The position numbers were made by a program, and so were the translations under genes. A stretch of DNA of 64,000 bases, taken from positions 30,806 to 94,805 of the forward strand of contig JBKEBD010000003.1 in NCBI GenBank assembly GCA_047972995.1, read 5' to 3'. The notes beneath the pieces are model-generated. The model saw nothing but the letters and a program-made list of their open reading frames with translations, did no database searches and was not told the origin of the DNA. The stretch's first letter is position 1, and each line of letters starts with the position of its first letter. Of the stretch, positions 35,647 through 44,637 are shown one piece after another. Origin of the DNA: JBKEDC01 sp047972995 (GTDB taxonomy: Bacteria > Bacteroidota > Bacteroidia > Bacteroidales > Prolixibacteraceae).

Positions 35647-36288
35647 ATGAAAAAACTATACACCCTTATCATACTTTGCACATTCGCCCTTGGATTAAAA
35701 GCTCAAACTGCTGATAGCATCATCAATAATGTAACAGAACAATTCAAAGCATTTAAAAGTGTGCAACTTGATTTCGACTACACCATGCTTAATGACGATA
35801 TGGGTATCGATGAATCAAATAAAGGGGATCTTGTTTTCAAAGACAATAAATACATTCTAAATCTCAAACAGTTAGGATTATCTATTTATAACGACGGCAC
35901 CAACAGCTACACCTACAATTCAGAAGCCAATGAGCTCACAATTTCTAGCTTAGAAGATGCCGAGCAAATGATGAATCCTGCCACGCTATTTGCCATGTAT
36001 GAAAACGGATATGACGCTAAATACTTAGGAGAAAGTAAGCTCAACGGAATGGATTGCTATCAATTAGAAATGACTCCCCAAACTGGAAATGAAATGGAAT
36101 TTTCGAAAGCAATAATTTTTATTGGCAAAAAATCAAACTTCATTGAGCAAGCACAAATGTATGTAGAAGGCGGAACAGTTTACACCCTAAAAGTAAAAAA
36201 CCTAAGAACCGACGCTTCTCTCGATGATACTCAATTCTCTTTCAATCAAGAAGATTACCCTGGCATTGAAGTTATCGACCTTCGATAA
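35647..36288 (+). CDS. lolA: Outer-membrane lipoprotein carrier protein LolA-like
   Basis: 213 residues with a signal peptide (KLYTLIILCTFALGLKAQ). The half-open beta-barrel pattern of LolA is visible: QFKAFKSVQLDFDYTML, KGDLVFKDNKYILNLKQ, TNSYTYNSEANELTI and the DCYQLEMTPQ strand, with conserved DYPGIEVIDLR at the end. It carries lipoproteins across the periplasm to the outer membrane. Typical Bacteroidota LolA often follows ftsK; here it is about 6.4 kb downstream, with the regulator and RND genes between, which fits insertion of that block. Confidence 0.87.
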   Translation: MKKLYTLIILCTFALGLKAQTADSIINNVTEQFKAFKSVQLDFDYTMLNDDMGIDESNKGDLVFKDNKYILNLKQLGLSIYNDGTNSYTYNSEANELTISSLEDAEQMMNPATLFAMYENGYDAKYLGESKLNGMDCYQLEMTPQTGNEMEFSKAIIFIGKKSNFIEQAQMYVEGGTVYTLKVKNLRTDASLDDTQFSFNQEDYPGIEVIDLR

Positions 36289-36437
36289 ATAGCCCAACAG
36301 TTCGGCAAAACACAAAGCTAGCTGCCACATAGAAGCCCAAACACAAATTGTGGTTATTCTTAAGAATGACTTTTTTCGTCATTTTTGTGAACTACAAAGA
36401 AAATACATCTTAAATGGGTTAAAATTAGCTGTTTCAT

Positions 36438-36468
36438 TTGTGATAATGAATAGCTAACTATATATTTG
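36438..36468 (+). promoter_or_regulatory. Promoter of the DUF4290-murA operon
   Basis: TTG at 36438-36440, 20-nt spacer, TATATTTG at 36461-36468. It gives a leader of about 150 nt. Confidence 0.78.
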
Positions 36469-36483
36469 CTTCATTAATATAAT

Positions 36484-36527
36484 GCGGCTAATGGGCCATA
36501 GTGTGGCTTCCATTAGTCAGCCACCGC
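36484..36527 (+). promoter_or_regulatory. Structured 5' leader element before DUF4290-murA
   Basis: About 10 nt after the predicted transcription start. CTAATGG (36488-36494) pairs with CCATTAG (36510-36516), GCCA with TGGC inside, and GCGG with CCGC outside across an internal loop. No T-run follows, so it is a stable leader hairpin rather than a terminator. The remaining 36528-36626 shows no gene. Confidence 0.5.
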
Positions 36528-36626
36528 AATTTTAGAAGCTCTAAAGTTCTTTTTAAACAACACGTCGCCGTTAAAAATCGGCAAGTAAATAGAAGTAGCT
36601 TTATTATACTTTCATATCAAATTTTA

Positions 36627-37262
36627 ATGGATTACAATTCGAATCGCAAAAAAATGATTATGCCTGAATACGGGCGAAACATTCAAAATATGGTGAACCA
36701 TATGCTCACCATTGAAGACCGCACTGAACGCAACAAGGCTGCTCAAACGATTATAAATATCATGGGGAATATGTACCCCTATCTTCGAGATATAAACGAT
36801 TTTAAGCACAAACTTTGGGACCACTTGGCAATCATGTCGAACTACCAATTAGATATCGACTCTCCTTATCCAGCACCCGCTAGAGAATCCTTGACTGAAG
36901 CTCCCGAAAAAATCCCCTACAACACACACCGTTTAACATTCCGCCACTATGGTGTAATTTTAGAACAATTGGTGGAAAAGGCAGCTAGTTTCGAATCAGG
37001 CGAAGAAAAAGAAGCATTGCTCAAAATGCTTGCCAACCACATGAAAAAGTGTTACCTCACTTGGAATAAAGATGCCGTAGATGACGACAAGATTTATGAG
37101 GATTTGAGCCTACTCTCTAACGGAAAAATTCAACGCAACAATATCGAACTTGCCGAAACTCGTGATATCATGAGCACTAAGCGCAAGAAAAATCAACGAT
37201 ACACACGCAATAACAACAATCAGAACCAAAACCAGCGATACAAACGTAAGCACACCAACTAA
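36627..37262 (+). CDS. DUF4290 family protein
   Basis: 211 residues from the ATG at 36627 (MDYNSNRKKMIMPEYGRNIQ); the longer frame starting at 36501 would begin in the structured leader. The family's conserved blocks are PEYGRNIQNMVNHMLTIEDRTERNKAA split over the first helix pair, HKLWDHLAIMSNYQLDIDSPYP and HRLTFRHYGVILE. The C-terminus is basic and Asn/Gln rich (RYTRNNNNQNQNQRYKRK), which suggests binding to nucleic acid or ribosomes, but the function is unknown. It is 11 bp before murA and almost always paired with it in Bacteroidota. Confidence 0.88.
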   Translation: MDYNSNRKKMIMPEYGRNIQNMVNHMLTIEDRTERNKAAQTIINIMGNMYPYLRDINDFKHKLWDHLAIMSNYQLDIDSPYPAPARESLTEAPEKIPYNTHRLTFRHYGVILEQLVEKAASFESGEEKEALLKMLANHMKKCYLTWNKDAVDDDKIYEDLSLLSNGKIQRNNIELAETRDIMSTKRKKNQRYTRNNNNQNQNQRYKRKHTN

Positions 37263-37273
37263 ACGAAAACATC

Positions 37274-38581
37274 ATGGCTACTTTTCAAATTGAAGGCGGT
37301 CGCAAACTAAGCGGCAAATTAGAAGTTCAGGGGGCAAAAAATGAAGCACTACAAGTTATTTGCGCTACATTGATGTCGCCAGAGAAAATAACAATCACCA
37401 ACATTCCTGAAATACGTGATGTGCTCAAACTTATCGAGCTGCTAAGCGAACTTAGTGTTAAAACAAATCGACTAGAGCGAGGCACATTCACCTTTCAAGC
37501 CGATGAGGTAAATATTGATTTTCTAAAAACCAAACGATTTGCGCAACACGCCTCTGCTTTGCGTGGTTCAATCATGATTGTAGGTCCTCTACTTGCTCGA
37601 TTTGGACAAGCTTGCATTCCTCAACCAGGAGGTGATAAAATCGGTCGACGACGACTAGACACCCACTTCATTGGATTGGAAAAGCTAGGCGCAAAATTTG
37701 AATATGATGCCGAAAAACATTTCTTCTACGTAAAAGCTAAAGAACTCACTGGTTCTTATATGCTTTTAGATGAAGCTTCGGTAACTGGTACCGCCAATAT
37801 TTTAATGGCTGCGGTGCTTGCCAAAGGAAAAACAACCATTTACAATGCAGCGTGCGAACCTTACTTGCAACAACTTGCTCGTATGCTCAACAGTATGGGT
37901 GCAAAAATTACAGGCGTAGGTTCTAACTTGCTTAATATTGAAGGAGTAACAGAGCTAAAAGGTTGCGACCACCGCATTCTTCCCGATATGATTGAGGTGG
38001 GAAGTTTCATCGGACTAGCTGCCATGACAGGTTCTGATATCACAATTCCAAACGTTGGAGTTGAGCACCTTGGAATCATACCGAATGCCTTCCGTCGTTT
38101 AGGTATCAAACTTGAAATCATTGGCGATGACATTCATATTCCAGAACAAAAAGAATTTGAAATTGAATCATTCATCGATGGTTCTATCATGACTATTTCT
38201 GATGCACCATGGCCGGGACTAACGCCCGACCTTTTGAGTATCTTCTTAGTGGTGGCAACTCAAGCAAAAGGCAGTGTGCTCATTCACCAAAAGATGTTCG
38301 AAAGCCGTTTATTCTTTGTAGATAAACTTATCGACATGGGAGCGCAAATCATTTTGTGCGATCCGCACCGTGCCACTGTCATTGGTCTAAATAAAAAAGT
38401 TAAACTTCGTGGTACTAGTATGTCATCACCCGACATTCGTGCCGGAGTTGCTCTACTCATTGCAGCCCTTTCGGCTCAAGGAAATAGTGTAATTTCCAAC
38501 ATCGAGCAAATCGACCGCGGCTACGAACAAATTGATGCCCGCTTAAATGCTATCGGCGCATCAATCACTCGCGTGGACTAG
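37274..38581 (+). CDS. murA: UDP-N-acetylglucosamine 1-carboxyvinyltransferase
   Basis: 435 residues. EPT-synthase fold with two homologous halves; KLSGKLEVQGAKNEALQVI at the start holds the Lys-Asn pair that binds UDP-GlcNAc. It transfers enolpyruvate from PEP to UDP-GlcNAc, the first committed step of peptidoglycan synthesis. The active-site loop reads QPGGDKIGRRRLDTHF: Asp121 stands where E. coli has Cys115, the residue alkylated by fosfomycin. The same replacement occurs in other naturally insensitive MurA enzymes. Co-transcribed with the DUF4290 gene. Confidence 0.96.
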   Translation: MATFQIEGGRKLSGKLEVQGAKNEALQVICATLMSPEKITITNIPEIRDVLKLIELLSELSVKTNRLERGTFTFQADEVNIDFLKTKRFAQHASALRGSIMIVGPLLARFGQACIPQPGGDKIGRRRLDTHFIGLEKLGAKFEYDAEKHFFYVKAKELTGSYMLLDEASVTGTANILMAAVLAKGKTTIYNAACEPYLQQLARMLNSMGAKITGVGSNLLNIEGVTELKGCDHRILPDMIEVGSFIGLAAMTGSDITIPNVGVEHLGIIPNAFRRLGIKLEIIGDDIHIPEQKEFEIESFIDGSIMTISDAPWPGLTPDLLSIFLVVATQAKGSVLIHQKMFESRLFFVDKLIDMGAQIILCDPHRATVIGLNKKVKLRGTSMSSPDIRAGVALLIAALSAQGNSVISNIEQIDRGYEQIDARLNAIGASITRVD

Positions 38582-38601
38582 AGCAAACGCCCACACCTAA
38601 G

Positions 38602-38652
38602 AAAGATTGTCATATGATATCCCACATATTGGGACATATGGCAATCTTTTTG
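38602..38652 (+). terminator. Terminator of murA
   Basis: AAAGATTG-T-CATATG pairs with CATATG-G-CAATCTTT around an inner TCCC/GGGA helix, followed by T residues. Confidence 0.85.
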
Positions 38653-38739
38653 TGTGACACATTGTCGTTATCTGCAAAAGGCAACATTTTTGCATCACAC
38701 TCAACTAAATAATTTGAAAACACAGGAAATATCGAAGAT

Positions 38740-39315
38740 ATGTCAGAAAAAGAGATGAACGAAGAAACCAAAGCTGCTCCAGAAGAGCAAGAGATTCAAG
38801 ATCAAACTGAGTTGAATACTGAAGAAGAAAACTCAGCAGAAGTAGAAACTGAAGAAACCGAAACAGAGGGAGTTTCAGCTTGCGAGAAAGAGTTTGCTGA
38901 ATTAAAAGATAAACACATTCGCCTACAAGCCGAGTTCGACAATTTCCGTCGTCGCACGATGAAAGAAAAGGCTGAACTCATCAAATCAGGTGGTGAAAAT
39001 GTACTCAAAAACATTATTCCAGTTATCGACGATTTAGATCGAGCTATGGGCACATTTGCTCAAGTGGAAGATGAAGATCCATTAAAACAAGGCATCTCAT
39101 TAATTCACGATAAATTCCAAAGCTTCCTTAAACAAAACGGAATCAGTGAAATTGAAGCCCTAGAAAAAGACTTCGACACCGATTTACATGAAGCATTAAC
39201 AAAAATTCCAGCACCAAGCGAAGAACTTAAAGGCAAAGTGGTTGATGTCATTACCAAAGGATATTTACTGCACGACAAAGTGATTCGATTTGCAAAAGTG
39301 GTAGTTGGAGAATAG
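38740..39315 (+). CDS. grpE: Nucleotide exchange factor GrpE
   Basis: 191 residues. A long acidic N-terminal tail (Glu/Thr rich, about 1-50) precedes the coiled coil (AELKDKHIRLQAEFDNFRRR) and the conserved VIDDLDRAMG. The C-terminal beta domain ends LLHDKVIRFAKVVVGE. It releases ADP from DnaK. It is 18 bp before dnaJ; dnaK is not in the window. Confidence 0.95.
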   Translation: MSEKEMNEETKAAPEEQEIQDQTELNTEEENSAEVETEETETEGVSACEKEFAELKDKHIRLQAEFDNFRRRTMKEKAELIKSGGENVLKNIIPVIDDLDRAMGTFAQVEDEDPLKQGISLIHDKFQSFLKQNGISEIEALEKDFDTDLHEALTKIPAPSEELKGKVVDVITKGYLLHDKVIRFAKVVVGE

Positions 39316-39333
39316 CTTAAAGTACAAATAAGT

Positions 39334-40470
39334 ATGTCAACAAAAAGAGATTATTACGAAATATTAGGCGTAAGTAAAAGCGCTACTCCCGAGGAAATCA
39401 AGAAAGCCTACCGCAAGATGGCTATCAAGTATCACCCCGATAAAAACCCCGATAACCACGAGGCCGAAGAAAAGTTCAAAGAAGCTGCGGAAGCCTATGA
39501 AGTGTTGAGCAACCAAGAAAAACGCCAACGTTACGACCAATTCGGTCACGCAGGCATGAATGATGGTGGAGGCGGTTTCGGCGGTCATGATATGTCGATG
39601 GATGATATTTTTTCTATGTTCGGCGATGTGTTCGGCGGTAGAGGAGGATTCGGTGGTTTTGGTGGCGGCGGTGGTCGTCAGCGTGTGAACCGAGGATCTG
39701 ACTTACGCATTAAAGTAAGCATGAACCTACAAGAAGTGGCAGAAGGCGTGGAGAAAAAACTAAAGCTCAAGAAAGATGTGGCGTGCGATGCTTGTCATGG
39801 ATCTGGAGGTAAAAACACGACTACTTGTTCTAGCTGTAATGGTTCAGGACAGGTTACTCGAGTGGTGAATACTATGCTCGGACAAATGCAGACTTCACAA
39901 CCATGTAGCACTTGTGGTGGAGAAGGAAAGGTAATAAAAGACAAATGTTCGAAATGTCATGGCGAGGGTATTGTTCGTGGCGAAGAAGTGGTAACCTTCA
40001 AAATACCTGCTGGTATTGCTGAAGGAATGCAGCTTAATGTATCAGGCAAAGGAAATGCAGGACGTAGAAATGGTATTAATGGTGACCTCCACGTGCTTAT
40101 TAAAGAGGAATCGCATCCTGAATTAGTACGCGATGGAAATAACCTAATTCACAACGCCTTCTTGTCATTCCCCGATTTTACGCTTGGCTCTTCTATTGAA
40201 GTGCCTACTATTGATGGAAAAGCCAAACTTACTATCGAAGCTGGCACTCAACCTGAAAAGGTATTGCGACTTCGAGGAAAGGGTCTTCCCGATATCAATG
40301 GTTATGGTAGAGGTGATTTACTTGTTCGCATTCACGCATGGGTGCCCAAGAAAATCAGCAATGAAGAAAAAAAGATGATGGAGAAACTTCAAAGTTCGGA
40401 GAGCTTTGCCGTTAAGAACGATAACAACGATAAGAGCTTTTTCGACAAGGTAAAAGATATATTTGACTAG
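39334..40470 (+). CDS. dnaJ: Chaperone protein DnaJ
   Basis: 378 residues. J domain with HPD at 34-36, a Gly/Phe-rich linker (about 78-120), four CxxCxGxG zinc repeats (CDACHGSG, CSSCNGSG, CSTCGGEG, CSKCHGEG), and two C-terminal substrate-binding domains. It stimulates DnaK ATPase and holds unfolded proteins. Second gene of the grpE-dnaJ operon; the promoter of a small RNA lies 69 bp after its stop. Confidence 0.97.
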   Translation: MSTKRDYYEILGVSKSATPEEIKKAYRKMAIKYHPDKNPDNHEAEEKFKEAAEAYEVLSNQEKRQRYDQFGHAGMNDGGGGFGGHDMSMDDIFSMFGDVFGGRGGFGGFGGGGGRQRVNRGSDLRIKVSMNLQEVAEGVEKKLKLKKDVACDACHGSGGKNTTTCSSCNGSGQVTRVVNTMLGQMQTSQPCSTCGGEGKVIKDKCSKCHGEGIVRGEEVVTFKIPAGIAEGMQLNVSGKGNAGRRNGINGDLHVLIKEESHPELVRDGNNLIHNAFLSFPDFTLGSSIEVPTIDGKAKLTIEAGTQPEKVLRLRGKGLPDINGYGRGDLLVRIHAWVPKKISNEEKKMMEKLQSSESFAVKNDNNDKSFFDKVKDIFD

Positions 40471-40538
40471 TTAGAACTCACATTTTTTAAGGAAAACGAT
40501 GATTTTTTAAAAAAAATCAACATAATTCTTATTTTTTC

Positions 40539-40569
40539 TTGCACGGTAAAAATGTATGTTCTATATTTG
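40539..40569 (+). promoter_or_regulatory. Promoter with no open reading frame behind it
   Basis: TTG at 40539-40541, 20-nt spacer, TATATTTG at 40562-40569: an ideal housekeeping promoter. The only thing downstream on this strand is a hairpin-T terminator 40-80 bp later. Confidence 0.75.
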
Positions 40570-40574
40570 CAAAA

Positions 40575-40651
40575 GCAATAGTAGATTTTTTTCATATTGA
40601 TTAGTGTTTGTGAGTGTGTAACAGATTAATTTCTGATACACCCTCTTTTTT
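40575..40651 (+). ncRNA. Candidate orphan small RNA, about 77 nt
   Basis: Between an ideal promoter (40539-40569) and an intrinsic terminator. The terminator hairpin pairs 40612-40624 (GAGTGTGTAACAG) with 40633-40645 (CTGATACACCCTC), 11 of 13 pairs with two 1x1 mismatches and an 8-nt loop, then TTTTTT (40646-40651). The 5' part is A/T rich and mostly single stranded. No start codon with a useful frame lies inside. The start is inferred from promoter position. It does not resemble tmRNA, SRP RNA or RNase P RNA and is too short for 6S RNA. Confidence 0.55.
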
Positions 40652-40680
40652 GTTGCCCTAAATTCTCTGCACATAGTTCA

Positions 40681-40712
40681 AAAAAAAGAGCTGATGAAAA
40701 TTCACCAGCTCC
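40681..40712 (-). terminator. Terminator of galM
   Basis: On the minus strand GAGCTGGTGAA pairs with TTCATCAGCTC (one mismatch), followed by seven T. Confidence 0.85.
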
Positions 40713-40734
40713 TTTGTTCTAATTTGACACGATA

Positions 40735-41778
40735 TTATAATAGTCCGAATTCATAGATTGTTGTTTCTTCAAACTTCTCGCCCGGGTTCAACTCTACCGA
40801 AGGGAAGTTGTCGTGATTAACTGCATCGGGATAATGCTGAGTTTCTAGAGCTACACCCGAGAATTTTCCGAATTTCTTCACGCCATCAATTTCTAGCTCT
40901 GGAATCCAAAATCCGGTGTATAGTTGCATTCCAGGCTGCGTGGTATATACTTTCACCGTGCGTCCTGACTTTTGCTCTGAAAGGCATCCTGCATAAACTA
41001 AATCGCCTTTATCATTATTGAGCACCATGTTTAAATCATAACCATCAGCAAGTGGTGCTATATCTTTTCCCAAAGCCTTTTTTGACGTAAAATCGAATGG
41101 AGTACCCACCACCGACGCTATATTTCCTGTAGGAATCATATCTACCGATTCGGTGTAATGTTTTGCTGTAAGTTCCAAATCATGGTTTAATACATTTTCA
41201 GTACCAGCTGTTAGGTTAAAATATGAGTGGTTTGAAATATTCAAGATTGTTTTCTTTGAAGTTTCAGCCTCATACTTAATATGCAGCTTTCCTGCAGCAT
41301 CAAGTTTATAAATGCACGTAAGCTTCAATTCGCCGGGGTATCCCTCTTCTCCATCGGCTGAAATGTATTGCAATTTCAAGCCCACCACATTTGCTTCTTC
41401 TATGGTTTCGGCAGTAAATACTTTTTTGTCGAACCCTTCGGCTCCTCCATGCAAGTGGTTTGCTCCGTTATTCACTACCCCACTATAGACTACCCCATCG
41501 ATTGTGTATTTTCCTTCGGCAACTCGGTTAGCACATCTACCAAGGATACAGCCAAAGTAAGGATAGCTTCCTAAATAGGCTTCACTAATGTAGTCTTCAA
41601 ATTTATCGAACCCACAAACAATGTTTTCTTGCTTGCCCGATTGGTTTGGTATTTCAATCGATGTGATGATACAACCATAATTTGTAATCTTCACAGTGAC
41701 ATTTCCATTTTGCAATGTGTATAAAGATACTTCGCTACCGTTTTTTGCGGTTCCAAATTTGTTTTTTAATATATTCAT
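40735..41778 (-). CDS. galM: Aldose 1-epimerase (galactose mutarotase)
   Basis: 347 residues. Conserved blocks: GCILGRCANRVAEGKYTIDG, NNGANHLHGGAEGFDKKVF (substrate-binding His), NISNHSYFNLTAG (catalytic His region) and the catalytic Glu region near the end (GVALETQHYPDAVNH). It interconverts alpha and beta anomers of galactose. Divergent from galK and the permease, with both promoters in a 131-bp gap. ATG at 41778. Confidence 0.95.
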   Translation of the reverse strand: MNILKNKFGTAKNGSEVSLYTLQNGNVTVKITNYGCIITSIEIPNQSGKQENIVCGFDKFEDYISEAYLGSYPYFGCILGRCANRVAEGKYTIDGVVYSGVVNNGANHLHGGAEGFDKKVFTAETIEEANVVGLKLQYISADGEEGYPGELKLTCIYKLDAAGKLHIKYEAETSKKTILNISNHSYFNLTAGTENVLNHDLELTAKHYTESVDMIPTGNIASVVGTPFDFTSKKALGKDIAPLADGYDLNMVLNNDKGDLVYAGCLSEQKSGRTVKVYTTQPGMQLYTGFWIPELEIDGVKKFGKFSGVALETQHYPDAVNHDNFPSVELNPGEKFEETTIYEFGLL

Positions 41779-41803
41779 AGGTGAACGTTAATTTAATTTC
41801 TAA

Positions 41804-41870
41804 CAAATATAGCAATATTAATTTTTCCGTTCTCATTTTAGCTTGCTCGTGTGTGTATTTTTTATATTTT
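41804..41870. promoter_or_regulatory. Divergent promoters of galM and galK
   Basis: For galM (minus strand) TATATTTG at 41811-41804. For galK (plus strand) TTG at 41843-41845 and TATATTTT at 41863-41870 with a 17-nt spacer. No obvious operator palindrome is seen between them. Confidence 0.6.
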
Positions 41871-41909
41871 TAGACCCGCAAATAATTTTATACATTTTAT
41901 ACTTAACAA

Positions 41910-43199
41910 ATGACTAAGATAAACGCTTTTCTAGAAAAGATTAACCAAGGCAACAACACCTTATTTCAAAAGCTTTATGGTACTGACAGTGCTGTACTTT
42001 CTGCACAAGCTGAACGCTATGCTGAGCTAATGAACATCTTTAACGACAAATATGCCAATGATGATGTTTTCTTATTCAGCTCTCCCGGTAGAACTGAAAT
42101 TGGCGGTAACCACACCGACCATAACTACGGTAGAGTGTTAGCCGGAGCGGTAAACCTCGATAATATTGCCGTGGCTGCTCCTAATGGTACCAACACAATC
42201 AGAATTAGCTCGGTGGGCTATCCTGAATTTCAAGTAAACCTTGACGATATGAAAATTGATGAGGGTCAATTTTACACCTCATCGGCAATTGTGAAAGGTA
42301 TTTGCGCTAGAATGCAAGAGCTAGGCTACCAAACTGGTGGTTTCGATGCTTGTATTGAAGGTCGTGTGCCTAAAGGTTCTGGCTTAAGTTCTTCGGCTTC
42401 ATTTGAAGTGCTGATTGGAGCTATTGTGAGTCATCTTTTCAACGACGGAAAAATGTCGGCGGTGGAGAATGCTATCGTGGGACAATGGTCGGAAAACAAT
42501 TACTTTGGTAAACCTTGTGGCTTGATGGACCAAACAGCTTGTTCTGTTGGTGGATTAATTACAATCGACTTTAAAGATCCTGCTAATCCAATTGTGAAAG
42601 AAGTTGACTTCGACTTCATATCGACAGGCTACGCCTTGGTGATTACTGATGTGGGTGGTGGTCATGATGACCCTGCTTCGCAAGAAGAATATGCATCGCT
42701 TCCAAAAGATATGAAATCAGTGGCTGCAGTGTTGGGCAAACAAGTGCTTCGCGAACTGACTGTAGAGGAAATTGTGGCAAACATTCCTCAAATTCGTGAG
42801 CAAGTGGGCGATCGTCCGTTGCTTCGAGCACTTCACTTCCAAGGTGACAATGCTCGTGTGGTAGAACAAGTGGCAGCACTTGAAAACAATAATTTCGATG
42901 CTTTCTTAGAAATGGTTGTCGATTCAGGACGTAGCTCTTATATGTATAACCAAAACATTTATGACGTGGTGCATCCTAACGAGCAAGTAGTTTCTGTAGG
43001 TTTGGCATTGAGCGAAATGATTTTGAAAGGCAAAGGCGCATGGCGCGTGCATGGTGGCGGATTTGGTGGAACAATTCAAGCTTTCGTGCCTCAAGACTTG
43101 CTAGACCAATATGTATCAACATTAGAAAGTGTGTATGGTGAAGGCAAATGCCACAAACTATTCATCCGTCCGGAAGGCTCAATTAAGTTAGAATTTTAA
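41910..43199 (+). CDS. galK: Galactokinase
   Basis: 429 residues. GHMP kinase fold: the sugar-binding signature is SSPGRTEIGGNHTDHNYG (about 52-69), the ATP-binding motif is VPKGSGLSSSASFEVLIG, and the third motif is WRVHGGGFGGTIQAFVP. It phosphorylates alpha-galactose at C1, the first Leloir step. The N-terminus is longer than in E. coli GalK, as usual in Bacteroidota. 30 bp before the sugar permease; galT and galE are not in the window. Confidence 0.96.
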   Translation: MTKINAFLEKINQGNNTLFQKLYGTDSAVLSAQAERYAELMNIFNDKYANDDVFLFSSPGRTEIGGNHTDHNYGRVLAGAVNLDNIAVAAPNGTNTIRISSVGYPEFQVNLDDMKIDEGQFYTSSAIVKGICARMQELGYQTGGFDACIEGRVPKGSGLSSSASFEVLIGAIVSHLFNDGKMSAVENAIVGQWSENNYFGKPCGLMDQTACSVGGLITIDFKDPANPIVKEVDFDFISTGYALVITDVGGGHDDPASQEEYASLPKDMKSVAAVLGKQVLRELTVEEIVANIPQIREQVGDRPLLRALHFQGDNARVVEQVAALENNNFDAFLEMVVDSGRSSYMYNQNIYDVVHPNEQVVSVGLALSEMILKGKGAWRVHGGGFGGTIQAFVPQDLLDQYVSTLESVYGEGKCHKLFIRPEGSIKLEF

Positions 43200-43229
43200 T
43201 AATTTGACACAACATAATATTTATATAAA

Positions 43230-44555
43230 ATGACTCAAAACAAAAATTCACAAGGAAACTTAGTAGCCATTGTTACCATGTTCTTCTTGTTTGCAATGGT
43301 AGGTTTCGTAACTAACCTAGCAGCTCCGATTGGTGGTGTTTGGAAAAACAATCCGCTGATTGGTAACTCTAATTTCCTCGGTATGCTAGGTAACATGATG
43401 AATTTCTTGGCTTACTTGGTGTTCGGAATGCGCGCAGGAAAAATCTTGACAAACAAAGGATATAAAGCGACAGCTCTTATCGCTATTGCGGTTGGTTTCT
43501 TCGGTATCCTTGTCCAATTCTTATCGGGTTCAATCGGTGTAAATGCTGAATTGATGGGCCTTCCAGCTAACTTTTTCGTTTACTTGCTTGGTGCATTCGT
43601 ATCGGGTATCTCAGTTTGTATGTTGAACACGGTGGTGAACCCCATGCTTAACCTTTTGGGTGGTAGCGGAAACAAAGGTAACCAATTGGTTCAAACAGGT
43701 GGTGCCCTTAACTCATTGGCTGCTACTCTTTCGCCTATGATTGTGGGTGCTCTTATTGGAAGTAGTGTAAACTCTATTCATGCTGTTTATCCGGTGCTTT
43801 ATATTGCTATGGGCATTTTTGCTGCTGCATTTGTTGCACTTTCATTTATTCCAATCAACGAGCCTGACAACAACAAAGGTGTTGACACAAGCAAATTTGA
43901 ACATTCTCCTTGGAACTTCCGCCATTTCGTGCTCGGAGCAATTGCTATTGGTATTTATGTAGGTATCGAAATTGGTATTCCTGGAACACTGAACTTCTAT
44001 CTTTCTGATGTGAGTGGTAAAGGTGCTGGACTTGACCCTGCAACCGCAGCTGCAGTGGCTGGTTCGGTGGCAGGAACATACTGGTTCTTGATGCTTATCG
44101 GTCGATTCATTGGTAGTGCCATTGGTGGTAAAGTTTCAAGTAAAACTATGCTTACTTTTGCATCGATTGTAGCTGCAATTTTAGTAACCGTAGCAATCTT
44201 TATTCATAGTTCGGTGACTACTCTTATGCCTGTGTTTAAGGGTGCTGGCTTCGGCATGGTGAGCGTGCCATTGAGCGCCCTCCTGCTTGTACTTTGTGGA
44301 TTGTGCACATCAATCATGTGGGGTGGAATTTTCAACCTTGCAGTAGAAGGTTTGGGTAAATACACTGCCATGGGTTCTGGCATCTTTATGATGATGGTTG
44401 TGGGTGGAGGTATCTTCCCACTATTCCAAAACTGGGTAGCCGATGTTGCTGGCTATATGACTAGCTATTGGGTAATTGTAGCTTTACTTCTTTTCTTAGT
44501 GTATTACGCTTTGGTGGGTTGTAAAAATGTGAATAAAGATATTCCTGTGGACTAA
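43230..44555 (+). CDS. MFS sugar permease (glucose/galactose transporter family)
   Basis: 441 residues with 12 hydrophobic spans. The N-terminal FFLFAMVGFVTNLAAPI segment, VSGISVCMLNTVVNPMLNLLGG and LNSLAATLSPMIVGALIG are typical of the FHS/GluP group of proton- or sodium-coupled sugar importers. Its position directly after galK and opposite galM makes galactose the likely substrate (inference from context). A terminator follows. Confidence 0.88.
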   Translation: MTQNKNSQGNLVAIVTMFFLFAMVGFVTNLAAPIGGVWKNNPLIGNSNFLGMLGNMMNFLAYLVFGMRAGKILTNKGYKATALIAIAVGFFGILVQFLSGSIGVNAELMGLPANFFVYLLGAFVSGISVCMLNTVVNPMLNLLGGSGNKGNQLVQTGGALNSLAATLSPMIVGALIGSSVNSIHAVYPVLYIAMGIFAAAFVALSFIPINEPDNNKGVDTSKFEHSPWNFRHFVLGAIAIGIYVGIEIGIPGTLNFYLSDVSGKGAGLDPATAAAVAGSVAGTYWFLMLIGRFIGSAIGGKVSSKTMLTFASIVAAILVTVAIFIHSSVTTLMPVFKGAGFGMVSVPLSALLLVLCGLCTSIMWGGIFNLAVEGLGKYTAMGSGIFMMMVVGGGIFPLFQNWVADVAGYMTSYWVIVALLLFLVYYALVGCKNVNKDIPVD

Positions 44556-44602
44556 TTCAATTACGAATTAACCTAACGGTGAATACTACCATAATTCGCT
44601 AT

Positions 44603-44637
44603 AAAAGGCGGCAAGAATTTTCCTTGCCGCTTTTCTT
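44603..44637 (+). terminator. Terminator of the galK operon
   Basis: GCGGCAAG/CTTGCCGC stem with a 7-nt loop, flanked by A and T runs. Its T-run merges into the ruvX promoter. Confidence 0.88.
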
